In this document: positions 8,901 through 14,930 of the stretch, piece after piece | Numbering within the stretch: the stretch's first letter is position 1 | Layout of the letters: every line of letters begins with the position of its first letter | Assembly (NCBI GenBank): GCA_045595285.1 | Contig: JAZOAC010000147.1 | Span: 1-40,093 of the forward strand | Reading direction: 5' to 3' | DNA from: UBA1731 sp045595285 | GTDB lineage: Bacteria; Verrucomicrobiota; Kiritimatiellia; RFP12; UBA1067 | DNA length: 40,093 bases | Notes under the pieces: model-generated | Told to the model about the DNA's origin: nothing | Seen by the model: only the letters and a program-made list of their open reading frames with translations | Databases searched by the model: none | Position numbers and translations under genes: made by a program

Positions 8901-10283
8901 TGACGCGCCATTCGTCGGATTGATTCCGGCGAGCATTTTCTCCTGAAGTGTAAAACCGGTTTCATCACGATTTGTTGCAGAATGGGTTTCCGCAATGCTT
9001 CCAAACCAATGATCCTCGTAAGCATCGGGGATGCCGTCCTGATCTGCATCTGCAAGGGAGGTTTCGGTCATCGGGTCAGGATCGGCTCCGTCCACGAGAC
9101 CATCGCCGTCAGAGTCTCGAGAAGCAGGGTTACTTCCTGATGCGACTTCGTCACCGTCAGAGAATCCATCATAGTCGGAGTCTTTGGAATTCGGGTCCGT
9201 GTGATAGACAAACAGCTCATCTTCGACTGTCAGCCCGTCACCATCCTGGTCGCTTCCCGGCGAATCAGCTGGATTAAGGCGATAGAATGTAAGGGAAGTC
9301 AGGTTCGTAAGAGCAGAAACATCGACAGATTCGAGAAGTCCCTCATTGGCCGCACCGATGAGGATATTTGTTACGGCTTCCCCATTCCATAGGCCTGCAC
9401 GGGATAGGTCGTAGCGATAAGTAAAATTTCCATTGGGCCAAAGCTCCATCTGGAAGCTTGCAGGTGCATTTGTTTCACGTCCATAGAGAACATTTTGCCA
9501 CGTCAACTTAAGGCTATTGAGAGAGGTGATATGATACCAGAACTGAGAGGGTCTGTTCGTCTCCTCTATGAGATGCCAATTTGCCTCTGGCACAATACCG
9601 AGCAAGGTCTTAAATGGCGCAAAATATGTATTTGTGGAAGAAGGAATCGGCATCACCTCACCGTAAGAAAAAACACGCAAACGTTCCACTTCATTCGTTC
9701 CAAGAAGAAACGACCAATCATCTGTGGATGGATATTCCCAGTCCCTTGATGCGCCGAATGCAAGCCAATCCGGATTGATAATCGCGTCTTCTGGTGCGTT
9801 AAAATCATGCATCTCATTTGTTCCAATGCGTGTTAAGACAAATCCTCTTTCGAAATCATCTTGGGTGAGAGTCGCAAGTGTGATAGTGTGACTTTGTTGA
9901 ATGTTGCCAGTATTGCCTTGTTGAATATTGCCAGTGTTGCCAATATTGCCAGTTCCATTTCCCAATTCCCAATTTTTTATTTCCGCTCCGTCCCCCAACT
10001 GGCAATTGGTGTTGGTAATTGGCAACATCGGCACATTGGCAACATTTCTATTCTTCTCTTCCAAAGTCGGGAACGCCGTGTAAGTTGCCCATGCGCTACA
10101 TGCAATAAAGAGTGCAACAAGCGGCCATCCATATCGTTTAGCTGCGGCTTTCAGGCGTCCAATATGTTCGTATACCTTGAAACAAACAACTGTCAGAATG
10201 AGTGCCGACAGCGCGGCAAAACACGCCCTTAACAGGAAGCATTCATAAGCCGCTTTAAATTCCAAGATATCCATCACTACCAT
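2913..10283 (-). CDS. Giant RHS/YD-repeat surface protein with variable C-terminal tip
   Basis: This 2456-residue protein has an N-terminal membrane segment (about residues 15-36) and a second hydrophobic stretch (about 52-68). Low-complexity Gly/Asn/Gln repeats (about 80-130) follow. Next come thrombospondin-type-3 calcium-binding repeats of the form DxDxDG (about 340-425), beta-rich domains and a Gly/Cys/Tyr-rich region (about 700-825). YD repeats run from about residue 1310 (YDEKNRL, YDALGRI, YDMLGNR, YDTRNRR). The RHS core is near 2250-2310 (TGLYYYGYRFYHPILMRWLNRDPI, then NLYGFCGNDPVSRYDKDG). The last 145 residues are the variable tip; near the end they contain NGQYNCQDYADDLRREY, a Cys-based motif reminiscent of NlpC/LRAT-like folds. 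The gene follows a secreted 211-aa protein by 15 bp and overlaps a membrane protein. Several palindromic repeats are embedded in frame. Confidence 0.92.
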   Translation of the reverse strand: MVVMDILEFKAAYECFLLRACFAALSALILTVVCFKVYEHIGRLKAAAKRYGWPLVALFIACSAWATYTAFPTLEEKNRNVANVPMLPITNTNCQLGDGAEIKNWELGNGTGNIGNTGNIQQGNTGNIQQSHTITLATLTQDDFERGFVLTRIGTNEMHDFNAPEDAIINPDWLAFGASRDWEYPSTDDWSFLLGTNEVERLRVFSYGEVMPIPSSTNTYFAPFKTLLGIVPEANWHLIEETNRPSQFWYHITSLNSLKLTWQNVLYGRETNAPASFQMELWPNGNFTYRYDLSRAGLWNGEAVTNILIGAANEGLLESVDVSALTNLTSLTFYRLNPADSPGSDQDGDGLTVEDELFVYHTDPNSKDSDYDGFSDGDEVASGSNPASRDSDGDGLVDGADPDPMTETSLADADQDGIPDAYEDHWFGSIAETHSATNRDETGFTLQEKMLAGINPTNGASTLQMTLSGNIASWQLFNAFAADRPANAPEIVWERTFTIGRTSSWQQIFLSAAPTNAAPWNLLGMELEWETDEGASGVLRASPIGDSFRIPLSTNEVPYALTLRLRATGAHTVYSPTPIHLIAYIPEFRVEGGKEITGKSGQRFQVFTDGSDSVIRLGIDHSKRPCKAPVGEDECDMSMFEQMSEYNADFGFTGDMTGGTINVGRPGALDFPDFSLGVQTSSTFRRTRRGMGGGAIVVLDPSASWGCHGHGCGYDGLGYDWGGYYYEEESYPLDSKCLRKSWYRDYGGGYHEGDCEVAVTAGTDSGYVTTDVKNDTGYVYVDGIEVWSDSPEHTYDDTGCGGGYSEDYLGDGCDSCDTDCSNGNCDSMEGPDLGSLKFRIPLGNPVKGQFAGFVWFSTDEPLWISKSIFNVLSHPSATVSDMTSYGVRRIVSSDRRGRDLRIQDISDGVTITIYENDTGKLEHTWEITNVNGDDAKVRLRKISRQNNVMTDETYTCNEDGDWMRFDNIAGIGTQLYIEDDFYDYGDGIKRETLETTDANGNILRRVTTEKTRIGECDNAVMREVYREETTGRNTVYTHADYWNDPSHSGRHGQPRLVWGNARAWVYTDFDEKGHETLRVEQRGNANIPGDFPYIDSNVLCNASSLENAFVTVKDYSPFDGDDCHRDDAAKARQETRYVIVNGVPTIIGRTWTRYTRLTRNGYEAIKKETWRETGEDSFLTGLTRLTGLSGLGNANLVNPVNPVKNKLCAYSYEIIYADTGFGTPLLMRDAVAESLDENGILTVNSCSLDGNVLTCETRKFTQPSTFNSSPISHLSYLTIEQDTTYGTVLRRSEHLTLNDAIISREESTYDEKNRLRSTTYLDGTFTTNAYSCCRLLWRQDREGRKTLRSAKTGTDHLYNAEEDVWLADISTNGQYRVTQHFFDALGRETNTVVCVGTAPGEAEDPDFNAESQSRRETQRGGENTSTNLCTPPHLCSSALKIKYPYGGSDYSICTDERGKETVSQTDILGDAIESSETIFTNGVEVLTTKSRTYFGAGSSMRREWLGGSPSSATAWTEERRFTDYAADGKRIDYVVTESSDCGIVTNSVSTYDLLGRLVTRETALGTVTYHYNGASLRMTGQTFVAGNITRESVFLYDGCGNQVGVLQDGITTRADTSYETDASNITWRVTTERIFGAATNSCTITRERLTGLSENCRRHTIKMVGRVVPNAPQTTTESIVSFDPETNIETETITSSVSPMVVNHSCYGIVLSSETAGSVVSNSYDALGRIASTFRKIGQGESLPYQSFDYAANDDLLSTHTYTNIADSITESYSYDMLGNRVETTNELGNTIFRSYDPFGNITAEWGATYPVRYTYDTRNRRTSLATTRDGATWDVTSWTYDSATGLCTSKIYVDGSIVVYTYTPDGLALRTTYPSGRWTENVYNERREVIATLNSDDTENISYARDKFGRVTSEVNNVASVQYSLANTGLATNEIWMVSGSMATVTRSLDGQGRILFNNGMHFIYADDGKLICLSNELARVEYSYSPDRLDIGYTVTLANGRTFSRNTVRDTYRRGLLMNIASAMNGSQIEGLSYGYDALNRPIVRNSDAFGYNERSEVTGAIVSGVAAEYAYDDIGNSTSFTANSLNQYSQFQYDLDGNLLSDGVYAFAYDSFGRLKTVSSNGVLLVTNHYDAQSWRVKKVTPASTTTFFYDDRNLIEERIAYTNGTTSTIKYYWGKDLSGSLQGAGGVGGLLYLTVSNSNSQLELYIPCCDNNGNITKYVDSIGNIVASYTYDAFGKLISKSGALADLFRHRFSTKYIDVETGLYYYGYRFYHPILMRWLNRDPIEEDGGVNLYGFCGNDPVSRYDKDGRAYFAYRPLNSGFTLNTGVWFANSKFFKKRNWVVAHEQLIFEDGGNPVNIGFFNRPLGNNNPGLDDFYFFNKYIPIDSGYNDCVMREAVKNVTPLPYELATRGGRSNGQYNCQDYADDLRREYYKLLLDLKIRCKCNLRQGRIK
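5269..5290. repeat. Perfect hairpin repeat inside the RHS gene
   Basis: GGCGCGTTG, a 4-base loop and CAACGCGCC form a perfect 9-bp inverted repeat. On the coding strand it is preceded by GGTAGG and translates as part of VGRVVPNAPQ, between two YD-repeat stretches. It looks like a dispersed intergenic hairpin kept in frame. Confidence 0.7.
5745..5764. repeat. Perfect 8-bp hairpin repeat inside the RHS gene
   Basis: GGTCGCCG, loop AGGA, CGGCGACC: a perfect inverted repeat that on the coding strand follows GGGAGG and encodes part of EWLGGSPSSATAW. It has the same character as the hairpin at 5269-5290 but a different sequence. Confidence 0.65.
5962..6065. repeat. Long imperfect palindrome (AACGCAGAG type) inside the RHS gene
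   Basis: The left arm (5962-6003) begins TTTTTAACGCAGAGGAGCAG. The right arm (6026-6065) ends GCGACTCTGCGTTAAAA. The arms are imperfect reverse complements over about 40 bp around a short spacer. Translated on the minus strand the element gives a hydrophilic, Ser/Arg-rich stretch (NAESQSRRETQRGG, then CTPPHLCSSALK) at residues about 1407-1440, unlike its YD-repeat surroundings. From memory, TTTAACGCAGAG palindromes are common between genes in many environmental genomes. Confidence 0.85.
6451..6490. repeat. Short tandem GAGAGAT-type repeat inside the RHS gene
   Basis: About five degenerate copies of a 7-base unit (GAGATAT, GAGAGAT, GAGAGAT, GGGAGAT, GAGTTAA) lie in frame and encode STFNSSPISHLSYLTIEQ on the minus strand. 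This is simple-sequence DNA of the kind usually seen between genes. Confidence 0.5.
6670..6753. repeat. Palindrome of the TTGACAGGATT type inside the RHS gene
   Basis: The left arm (6670-6706) begins TTTTTGACAGGATTTACAGG. The right arm (6712-6753) ends GTTAATCCTGTCAAAAAA. Both arms are built of repeating 9-mers like ACAGGATTA and are imperfect reverse complements. Translation gives SFLTGLTRLTGLSGLGNAN then LVNPVNPVKNKLC at about residues 1177-1205, a low-complexity peptide foreign to the RHS scaffold. Confidence 0.85.
9894..10046. repeat. 24-bp tandem repeats and inverted GTTGCCA arms in the RHS 5' region
   Basis: Two 24-bp units (9894-9917 and 9918-9941, two mismatches) are followed by a partial third copy and by AATTGGC-rich sequence. 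The right end (10034-10046, CATTGGCAACATT) is the reverse complement of the unit core AATGTTGCCA. In the protein this gives GNTGNIQQ-type octapeptide repeats just after the N-terminal membrane segments (residues about 80-130). Confidence 0.75.
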
Positions 10284-10298
10284 TCCTTTGACCTTTCA

Positions 10299-10934
10299 TC
10301 ACCTGATTGTGATGTAGAAATATGAATAGCCAATCTTGCAATTGAACCATTCCGAAAGAGCATCAGCACCTCGGCGGGTGATTCGCATCAGGTTCCACTT
10401 TGGCTGATAAAGCCATGAGGGAACGGTTGTGGCGAGATTTGTAAAAGCGGGAACTCCGTCAATATTTGCCAAAAATGTTTTAGGAAGATAATCTCGGGTT
10501 ATATGCATATTAACGCTGAAAACCTGTGTTCCCGTCCGCTCGTCAGCACTAATTGAATGTTCATACCTCTTTCCGGCAACGGCATCTTCTATGAAATACC
10601 GACCGTTCCGCCAACCGTAAACGGCTCCAGTCTCGGCAAAAGAAAGATCACCATCCCCATCCACGTCCGTTCCGAGCGCGACCTGAATGCAATTTGACGG
10701 CGAACAATCCAATGTAAACTTGAGTTCAAATTCTTTGACATCGCTACGATGCCTGTTGAACACGATATTCGTCGACACCTCGGTATCAGCATAGGGAGAC
10801 ACCGGCAAAGGAGAAACAGAAATTTGCTTCGCGGGCACAACAAAAGGAAGCAGAACCGCAAGAGCAAAAAATGTGAGCGATCCTCCTTGACAACAGCAAG
10901 AGACACCTCTCGCTCTCAGAAGTGAATTTGACAC
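10299..10934 (-). CDS. Secreted protein of unknown function preceding the RHS gene
   Basis: This 211-residue protein starts at GTG (10934-10932), with an AAAGG-like ribosome site about 12 nt upstream. After a polar N-terminus with a CCC run comes a hydrophobic export segment (about residues 19-36, LTFFALAVLLPFVVPA). The mature part contains DVDGDGDLSFAE (about residues 90-101), an EF-hand-like calcium loop, and a beta-rich body ending in aromatic residues. The RHS start is 15 bp downstream and shares the promoter at 10963-10971, so the two form one operon. I do not recognise the family. The shared calcium-binding style with the RHS N-terminal repeats suggests an accessory or surface partner, which is inference. 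Confidence 0.75.
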   Translation of the reverse strand: MSNSLLRARGVSCCCQGGSLTFFALAVLLPFVVPAKQISVSPLPVSPYADTEVSTNIVFNRHRSDVKEFELKFTLDCSPSNCIQVALGTDVDGDGDLSFAETGAVYGWRNGRYFIEDAVAGKRYEHSISADERTGTQVFSVNMHITRDYLPKTFLANIDGVPAFTNLATTVPSWLYQPKWNLMRITRRGADALSEWFNCKIGYSYFYITIR

Positions 10935-10962
10935 AATATTACCTAGCCTTTAAAACGGCTAT

Positions 10963-10987
10963 ATTATATCAAATCCTTACTAAGGAT
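10963..10987 (-). promoter_or_regulatory. Extended -10 promoter with palindromic operator for the RHS operon
   Basis: On the minus strand TG-A-TATAAT occupies 10971-10963, giving a leader of about 20 nt before the GTG at 10934. Directly upstream, 10973-10987 is a perfect inverted repeat ATCCTTA-C-TAAGGAT. Lying between -10 and -35, it is well placed for a dimeric repressor. A second palindrome, TTGCTAT-CCA-ATAGCAA, lies at 11000-11016. Confidence 0.6.
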
Positions 10988-11039
10988 GCATATTTATCAT
11001 TGCTATCCAATAGCAAGGCGCCTTCCGCAATAATTTCGG

Positions 11040-11067
11040 TTGAAAAAAAAAATGATTTTGGTATCTT
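11040..11067 (+). promoter_or_regulatory. Candidate promoter for the beta-strand-repeat protein gene
   Basis: TTGAAA (11040-11045) and, 16 bp on, TATCTT (11062-11067) preceded by TG-G, an extended -10. The ribosome binding site AAGGAAG (11081-11087) lies 7 nt before ATG 11095. Confidence 0.5.
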
Positions 11068-11094
11068 TCTATTTCACGGAAAGGAAGATACCGA

Positions 11095-14000
11095 ATGAAA
11101 TCCAATATCTTTATTGCTGTCGTGTCTCTCTCCATGATGACAGGCACGGCGGCGGAGTTGACCATAAATGTAGAATCCGGAATTGATGTTGGGATTGCCG
11201 ACAAAGTCAATCTTGAAGAGTTCATTGCATCCGGAGCCGATCTGGTCAAGACCGGCGGAGGTAGATTGCTGATCGACTGTTCACTGAAGGGCTATAAGGG
11301 TGAGATACGTGTGCAGGAGGGATATCTGCTGGCTACGCACAACGAGGCGTTTGGCGATATCGACAAGGGTACGACGGTCTCCTCCGGGGCGACGCTGGAG
11401 TTCAAGCACGATACGGAAGCGCTTCTTTTCGGCAAAGAACAGATAACCGTTGCGGGCAACGGCGTGAACGGATGCGGTGCGCTTTGCCATGTCGGTACTG
11501 TCAAAGACCAGTGGCGTGCCGTCTTTGAAAGAATCACTCTTGCCGGTGATGCGCGCTTTGGCGGTGTTCGCTACGATACAGGCAACAAATATCGCCGCTG
11601 GGATATCCGCGGCGGACAGGGCAAGCTTGACATGCAGGGGCACAACCTTGAGATCGTATGCCGCTTCGGCGTAGCATCTGCGGATATCGTCAATCCCGGC
11701 AACATAACGGTTGCGGGAACGGATTCATGCTTTTGCCTTGAAGGCGCGGCCGCAAACATGGGCGGCACTTCCGCCAATGTCCTGACGATAGGCGAAGGGG
11801 CCAGGCTGAATTCGCAGCGGTTTGCCCCTGCCATGGAATGGAGCGTGGTGCTGGACGGGTGTATATGCAACGAAGAGTATTTCACCGGTGAATATACAAC
11901 CAGGACGCGTTTCAACGGCCCCGTCGCAATAACGGAGAAAGGGGTTCAGTTCTCGCGCTCATCGGCCGCCGCCGGTGCCCATTGGTCGTTCGGCGGCCCT
12001 GTGACGGCGGCGGGTGAGATATCCGTCGGCTCCTACAGCGTGGATTTGATGGTCATACAGAACGCGGGCGAAGACTTGAGTGAACGCATGGCGGTGTACA
12101 ATGCCGTCAGAGGCGCATCTCGCGCCTCGCAGCTCGATTCTTCGCTCCGGGTGAGGCTTTTCACGTCGTCCGGGACGGTCGATGAACCGCTGCCGTATGC
12201 AAAGGATATCGGCTCGGGTGAAAAGATCGCGCTCGACCTTGCTGGGGCTGCCGCGATTGCCCTGACCGGCAGCCAGTCGGATGCGCTCTACCGTCAGCTT
12301 GACGGATACGTGAAGATTTCCGGCGCGGACAAAACCCATAAATTCAAGGATCTGGTCGTGGCGGGGAACTCGACGTTGGAACTGAATGATGCAGGTGTCG
12401 TGGATGTGCATACGAACGCCGTGAACGTGGGCGGGGCTTATCCCGCCGTCGCGCGGCTGAAGATCGGCGGCAATACGCAGTTTGTCACAAACTGGCCGGG
12501 GCGGGTCAAGAGCGGGTCCCGAACGGTGAATATCGGAATATGCCGCGACATGTCGAAAGACGGTTACGCAACCGGCGACGGTTTCGGCAATCGCGGCATT
12601 CTCGAGATTGAATCCGGCGCGGTGATCACAAACATTCTCTGGATCGGCCATGTGCCGAACATCGACAATCTTGGCAGATACGCCACGTGCCACGGCTCGG
12701 TGCTGGTGCGCGGCGGTTCGCTGGCGTTGGCATCGATATCAGGAGAGTATGTGAATAACTACATCGCTTCCCAAGGGAGCGGCTACATGGAGGTGTCCGG
12801 CGGTTCGCTAGTGTCGAAGGGCGCGCTCTATCCGGCGAGCGGAAAGCAGGGGCGCGGCCTATGGTATCAGAAAGGAGGGGACGTATTGATCGAATCGAAC
12901 GGCATGATATGGGGTCAGTATTCGAAGGACAGCCATCCGTCGAAGGGAGTCTATTATCAGACCGGTGGGAATGCCGTCAGTTGGGGTGGTTTTGTTTTCG
13001 GAAAGACGCTGTATGACGCCAGCAATGCAGGCAACCGCGACCAGATGACCATGGCGGGCGGAACGTTGAATATAGACAACGCAATCGACCTTGCTGGAGC
13101 TCCGAACGCCGAAACCATCGTGAATCTGAACGGCGGCACGGTTTGTGCGATGTTCATGCAGCTTGTGACAAACGAGAATCAGACCGTAGTCGGCACCGGC
13201 AGCGACATAACCATCACAAATTCATACGCCTATGTCAACTTCGACGGCGGGATATTCAAGTACCGGCGCAATGCCAACAAGCTTGCCACCCGGATGGCGA
13301 CAAAGGCGGAAAGCTTCTTCTACGGCGATCCGGGCCGGATGCGTCTGACCTCGTTCGGCAAGGGGGCCGTCCTGGATACCGCAGGATACAATGTCAATCT
13401 GGACCACACGATCACATCTCCGTCCGGGAACGGTCTTGTTGCGATAGCCCTGCCTGACGGGATGGATATACCCGACTGGACGTTTGCCGGCGCGCCGTAT
13501 GTCGAAATCTCGGGAGATGGCTCCGGCGCATCTGCCGTTGCAGAGTACGATTCAGAGAACGGACGGGTCACGGGATTTACCGTCACCTCCCCCGGCAACG
13601 ACTACACGGAAATTTCCGCGAAGCTCACGCGAGGCGGCTACACCAACGATATCCCGCTCGTGTGCACTCTCGGGAAGGCTGTGTCCGGCGGCCTTGTCAA
13701 GAAAGGTGCGGGTCTGCTCAGGTTGAATGCGCCTAACACCTATGGTGGTGCCACCCGTGTGGAGGAGGGAACTCTCAGGGCGGTGCATGCCGACGCCATT
13801 CCCGCGGGCGGTGCGCTTGAGATAGCCGGCGGCGTTTTGGACGCAGGTGGATTCGACAAGCACTATGGGGCGATTTCCGCAACGTCCGGAACCTTGCGAA
13901 ACGCGGCCGGCACATTTGCCTCCTTCGTCAAGACGGGAGAAGGGTCGTTCCTGCTCGATGCCCCGCTTTCGTGTTCGGCGCCGCTCGAAGTGAAGGAGGG

Positions 14001-14910
14001 TGCACTTAAGCTCCCCGTCTCCGTGCCGGGTCTGCAATGCGGAGAAAAAATCTATCAGCAGGGAGATTCCTACTCCGAATACTATGATGGCACGGCTCTT
14101 TCGGGGCTGGGGATAGAGCTTACCCCGTCGCGTGCATACAGGCTTTCGACAGAAGGGTACTACCAGCCGTATCACTATGTGTCATATTCCGGATATGCGT
14201 GGAACCGCAGCGCAACCAACGAGAACTGGACTTTTGCCTATGCGTTCGATGATTATCTCGACATCCGCATCAATGGCGAGAAATTGGAAGGTGTGAGACA
14301 GGGCGCTTCCGAATGGGGCGTGCTTACCCTTGTCAAGGCCACATTGAAACCGGGGGCCAACTCCATCCTGATCCAGCTGTGGAACAGCGCCGGAACCGGC
14401 GGCGCAATCACGCATGGGCTGGTGAAAGGTTGCATAAACTGGACGAGGGACCATGTAGGTGTAGTCTACAACCCCAACGGCGGCGATTCGACCAATGGTC
14501 TCGATTACGTCCGTATGGCAGATCCCGGCGACGGATCGCTTTTTACGGTCTATCCGTACGACGGCTCCACCATTCCGTCGTTCAGTTCGATCAAGATGTG
14601 GCCAGGCACGACGCTTGACGTCTGCGGTGGCATTTACACGTTCACAGGCGTCCTACAGGTTGCGGAGGCGGTGTTTGCCGATCCGATACGCGTGTCGGGG
14701 GGCATTGCTTTCGGTCCGGGAGCGGCTGTCGTGATCGAAGGGCTTGAGACGTTGGATCGTGAGGTGGGTCCCCGTACGATTCTCAAGACGGATCACGGAG
14801 TGTCCGGTGTTCTTCCGAAGTTGGAATCCGCCTGGCGTCTCAGGATATCTCCGGACGGCAAAGACCTTGAACTTGTGCCGCAGAGAGGTACGGCAGTCAT
14901 CTTTCGTTGA
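11095..14910 (+). CDS. Secreted autotransporter-type beta-strand repeat protein
   Basis: This is a 1271-residue exported protein. A signal peptide (about residues 1-20, with a TGTAAEL cleavage region) precedes a Gly/Ala/Asn-rich, almost entirely beta-strand sequence typical of right-handed beta-helices. Copies of the autotransporter-associated beta-strand repeat are visible: GGGRLLIDCSLKGYKGEIRV (from about residue 54) and KKGAGLLRLNAPNTYGGATR (from about residue 866), then KTGEGSFLLDAPLSCSAPLE. No C-terminal outer-membrane beta-barrel or PEP-CTERM anchor is seen; it ends DLELVPQRGTAVIFR, so attachment is unknown. The start is supported by AAGGAAG 7 nt upstream. The following hydrolase gene begins 20 bp after the stop, so a secreted polysaccharide-binding or adhesive role is plausible but not shown. 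Confidence 0.85.
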   Translation: MKSNIFIAVVSLSMMTGTAAELTINVESGIDVGIADKVNLEEFIASGADLVKTGGGRLLIDCSLKGYKGEIRVQEGYLLATHNEAFGDIDKGTTVSSGATLEFKHDTEALLFGKEQITVAGNGVNGCGALCHVGTVKDQWRAVFERITLAGDARFGGVRYDTGNKYRRWDIRGGQGKLDMQGHNLEIVCRFGVASADIVNPGNITVAGTDSCFCLEGAAANMGGTSANVLTIGEGARLNSQRFAPAMEWSVVLDGCICNEEYFTGEYTTRTRFNGPVAITEKGVQFSRSSAAAGAHWSFGGPVTAAGEISVGSYSVDLMVIQNAGEDLSERMAVYNAVRGASRASQLDSSLRVRLFTSSGTVDEPLPYAKDIGSGEKIALDLAGAAAIALTGSQSDALYRQLDGYVKISGADKTHKFKDLVVAGNSTLELNDAGVVDVHTNAVNVGGAYPAVARLKIGGNTQFVTNWPGRVKSGSRTVNIGICRDMSKDGYATGDGFGNRGILEIESGAVITNILWIGHVPNIDNLGRYATCHGSVLVRGGSLALASISGEYVNNYIASQGSGYMEVSGGSLVSKGALYPASGKQGRGLWYQKGGDVLIESNGMIWGQYSKDSHPSKGVYYQTGGNAVSWGGFVFGKTLYDASNAGNRDQMTMAGGTLNIDNAIDLAGAPNAETIVNLNGGTVCAMFMQLVTNENQTVVGTGSDITITNSYAYVNFDGGIFKYRRNANKLATRMATKAESFFYGDPGRMRLTSFGKGAVLDTAGYNVNLDHTITSPSGNGLVAIALPDGMDIPDWTFAGAPYVEISGDGSGASAVAEYDSENGRVTGFTVTSPGNDYTEISAKLTRGGYTNDIPLVCTLGKAVSGGLVKKGAGLLRLNAPNTYGGATRVEEGTLRAVHADAIPAGGALEIAGGVLDAGGFDKHYGAISATSGTLRNAAGTFASFVKTGEGSFLLDAPLSCSAPLEVKEGALKLPVSVPGLQCGEKIYQQGDSYSEYYDGTALSGLGIELTPSRAYRLSTEGYYQPYHYVSYSGYAWNRSATNENWTFAYAFDDYLDIRINGEKLEGVRQGASEWGVLTLVKATLKPGANSILIQLWNSAGTGGAITHGLVKGCINWTRDHVGVVYNPNGGDSTNGLDYVRMADPGDGSLFTVYPYDGSTIPSFSSIKMWPGTTLDVCGGIYTFTGVLQVAEAVFADPIRVSGGIAFGPGAAVVIEGLETLDREVGPRTILKTDHGVSGVLPKLESAWRLRISPDGKDLELVPQRGTAVIFR

Positions 14911-14930
14911 TGGCGGAAAGGAGTCTGGTC

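Noticed and set aside
9894..9952. CRISPR-like array
   Set aside because: The 24-bp units are adjacent with no spacers and are translated in frame; it is a coding tandem repeat.
11959..12693. 244-codon minus-strand frame inside the beta-strand-repeat gene
   Set aside because: His/Arg-rich antisense frame without start signals.
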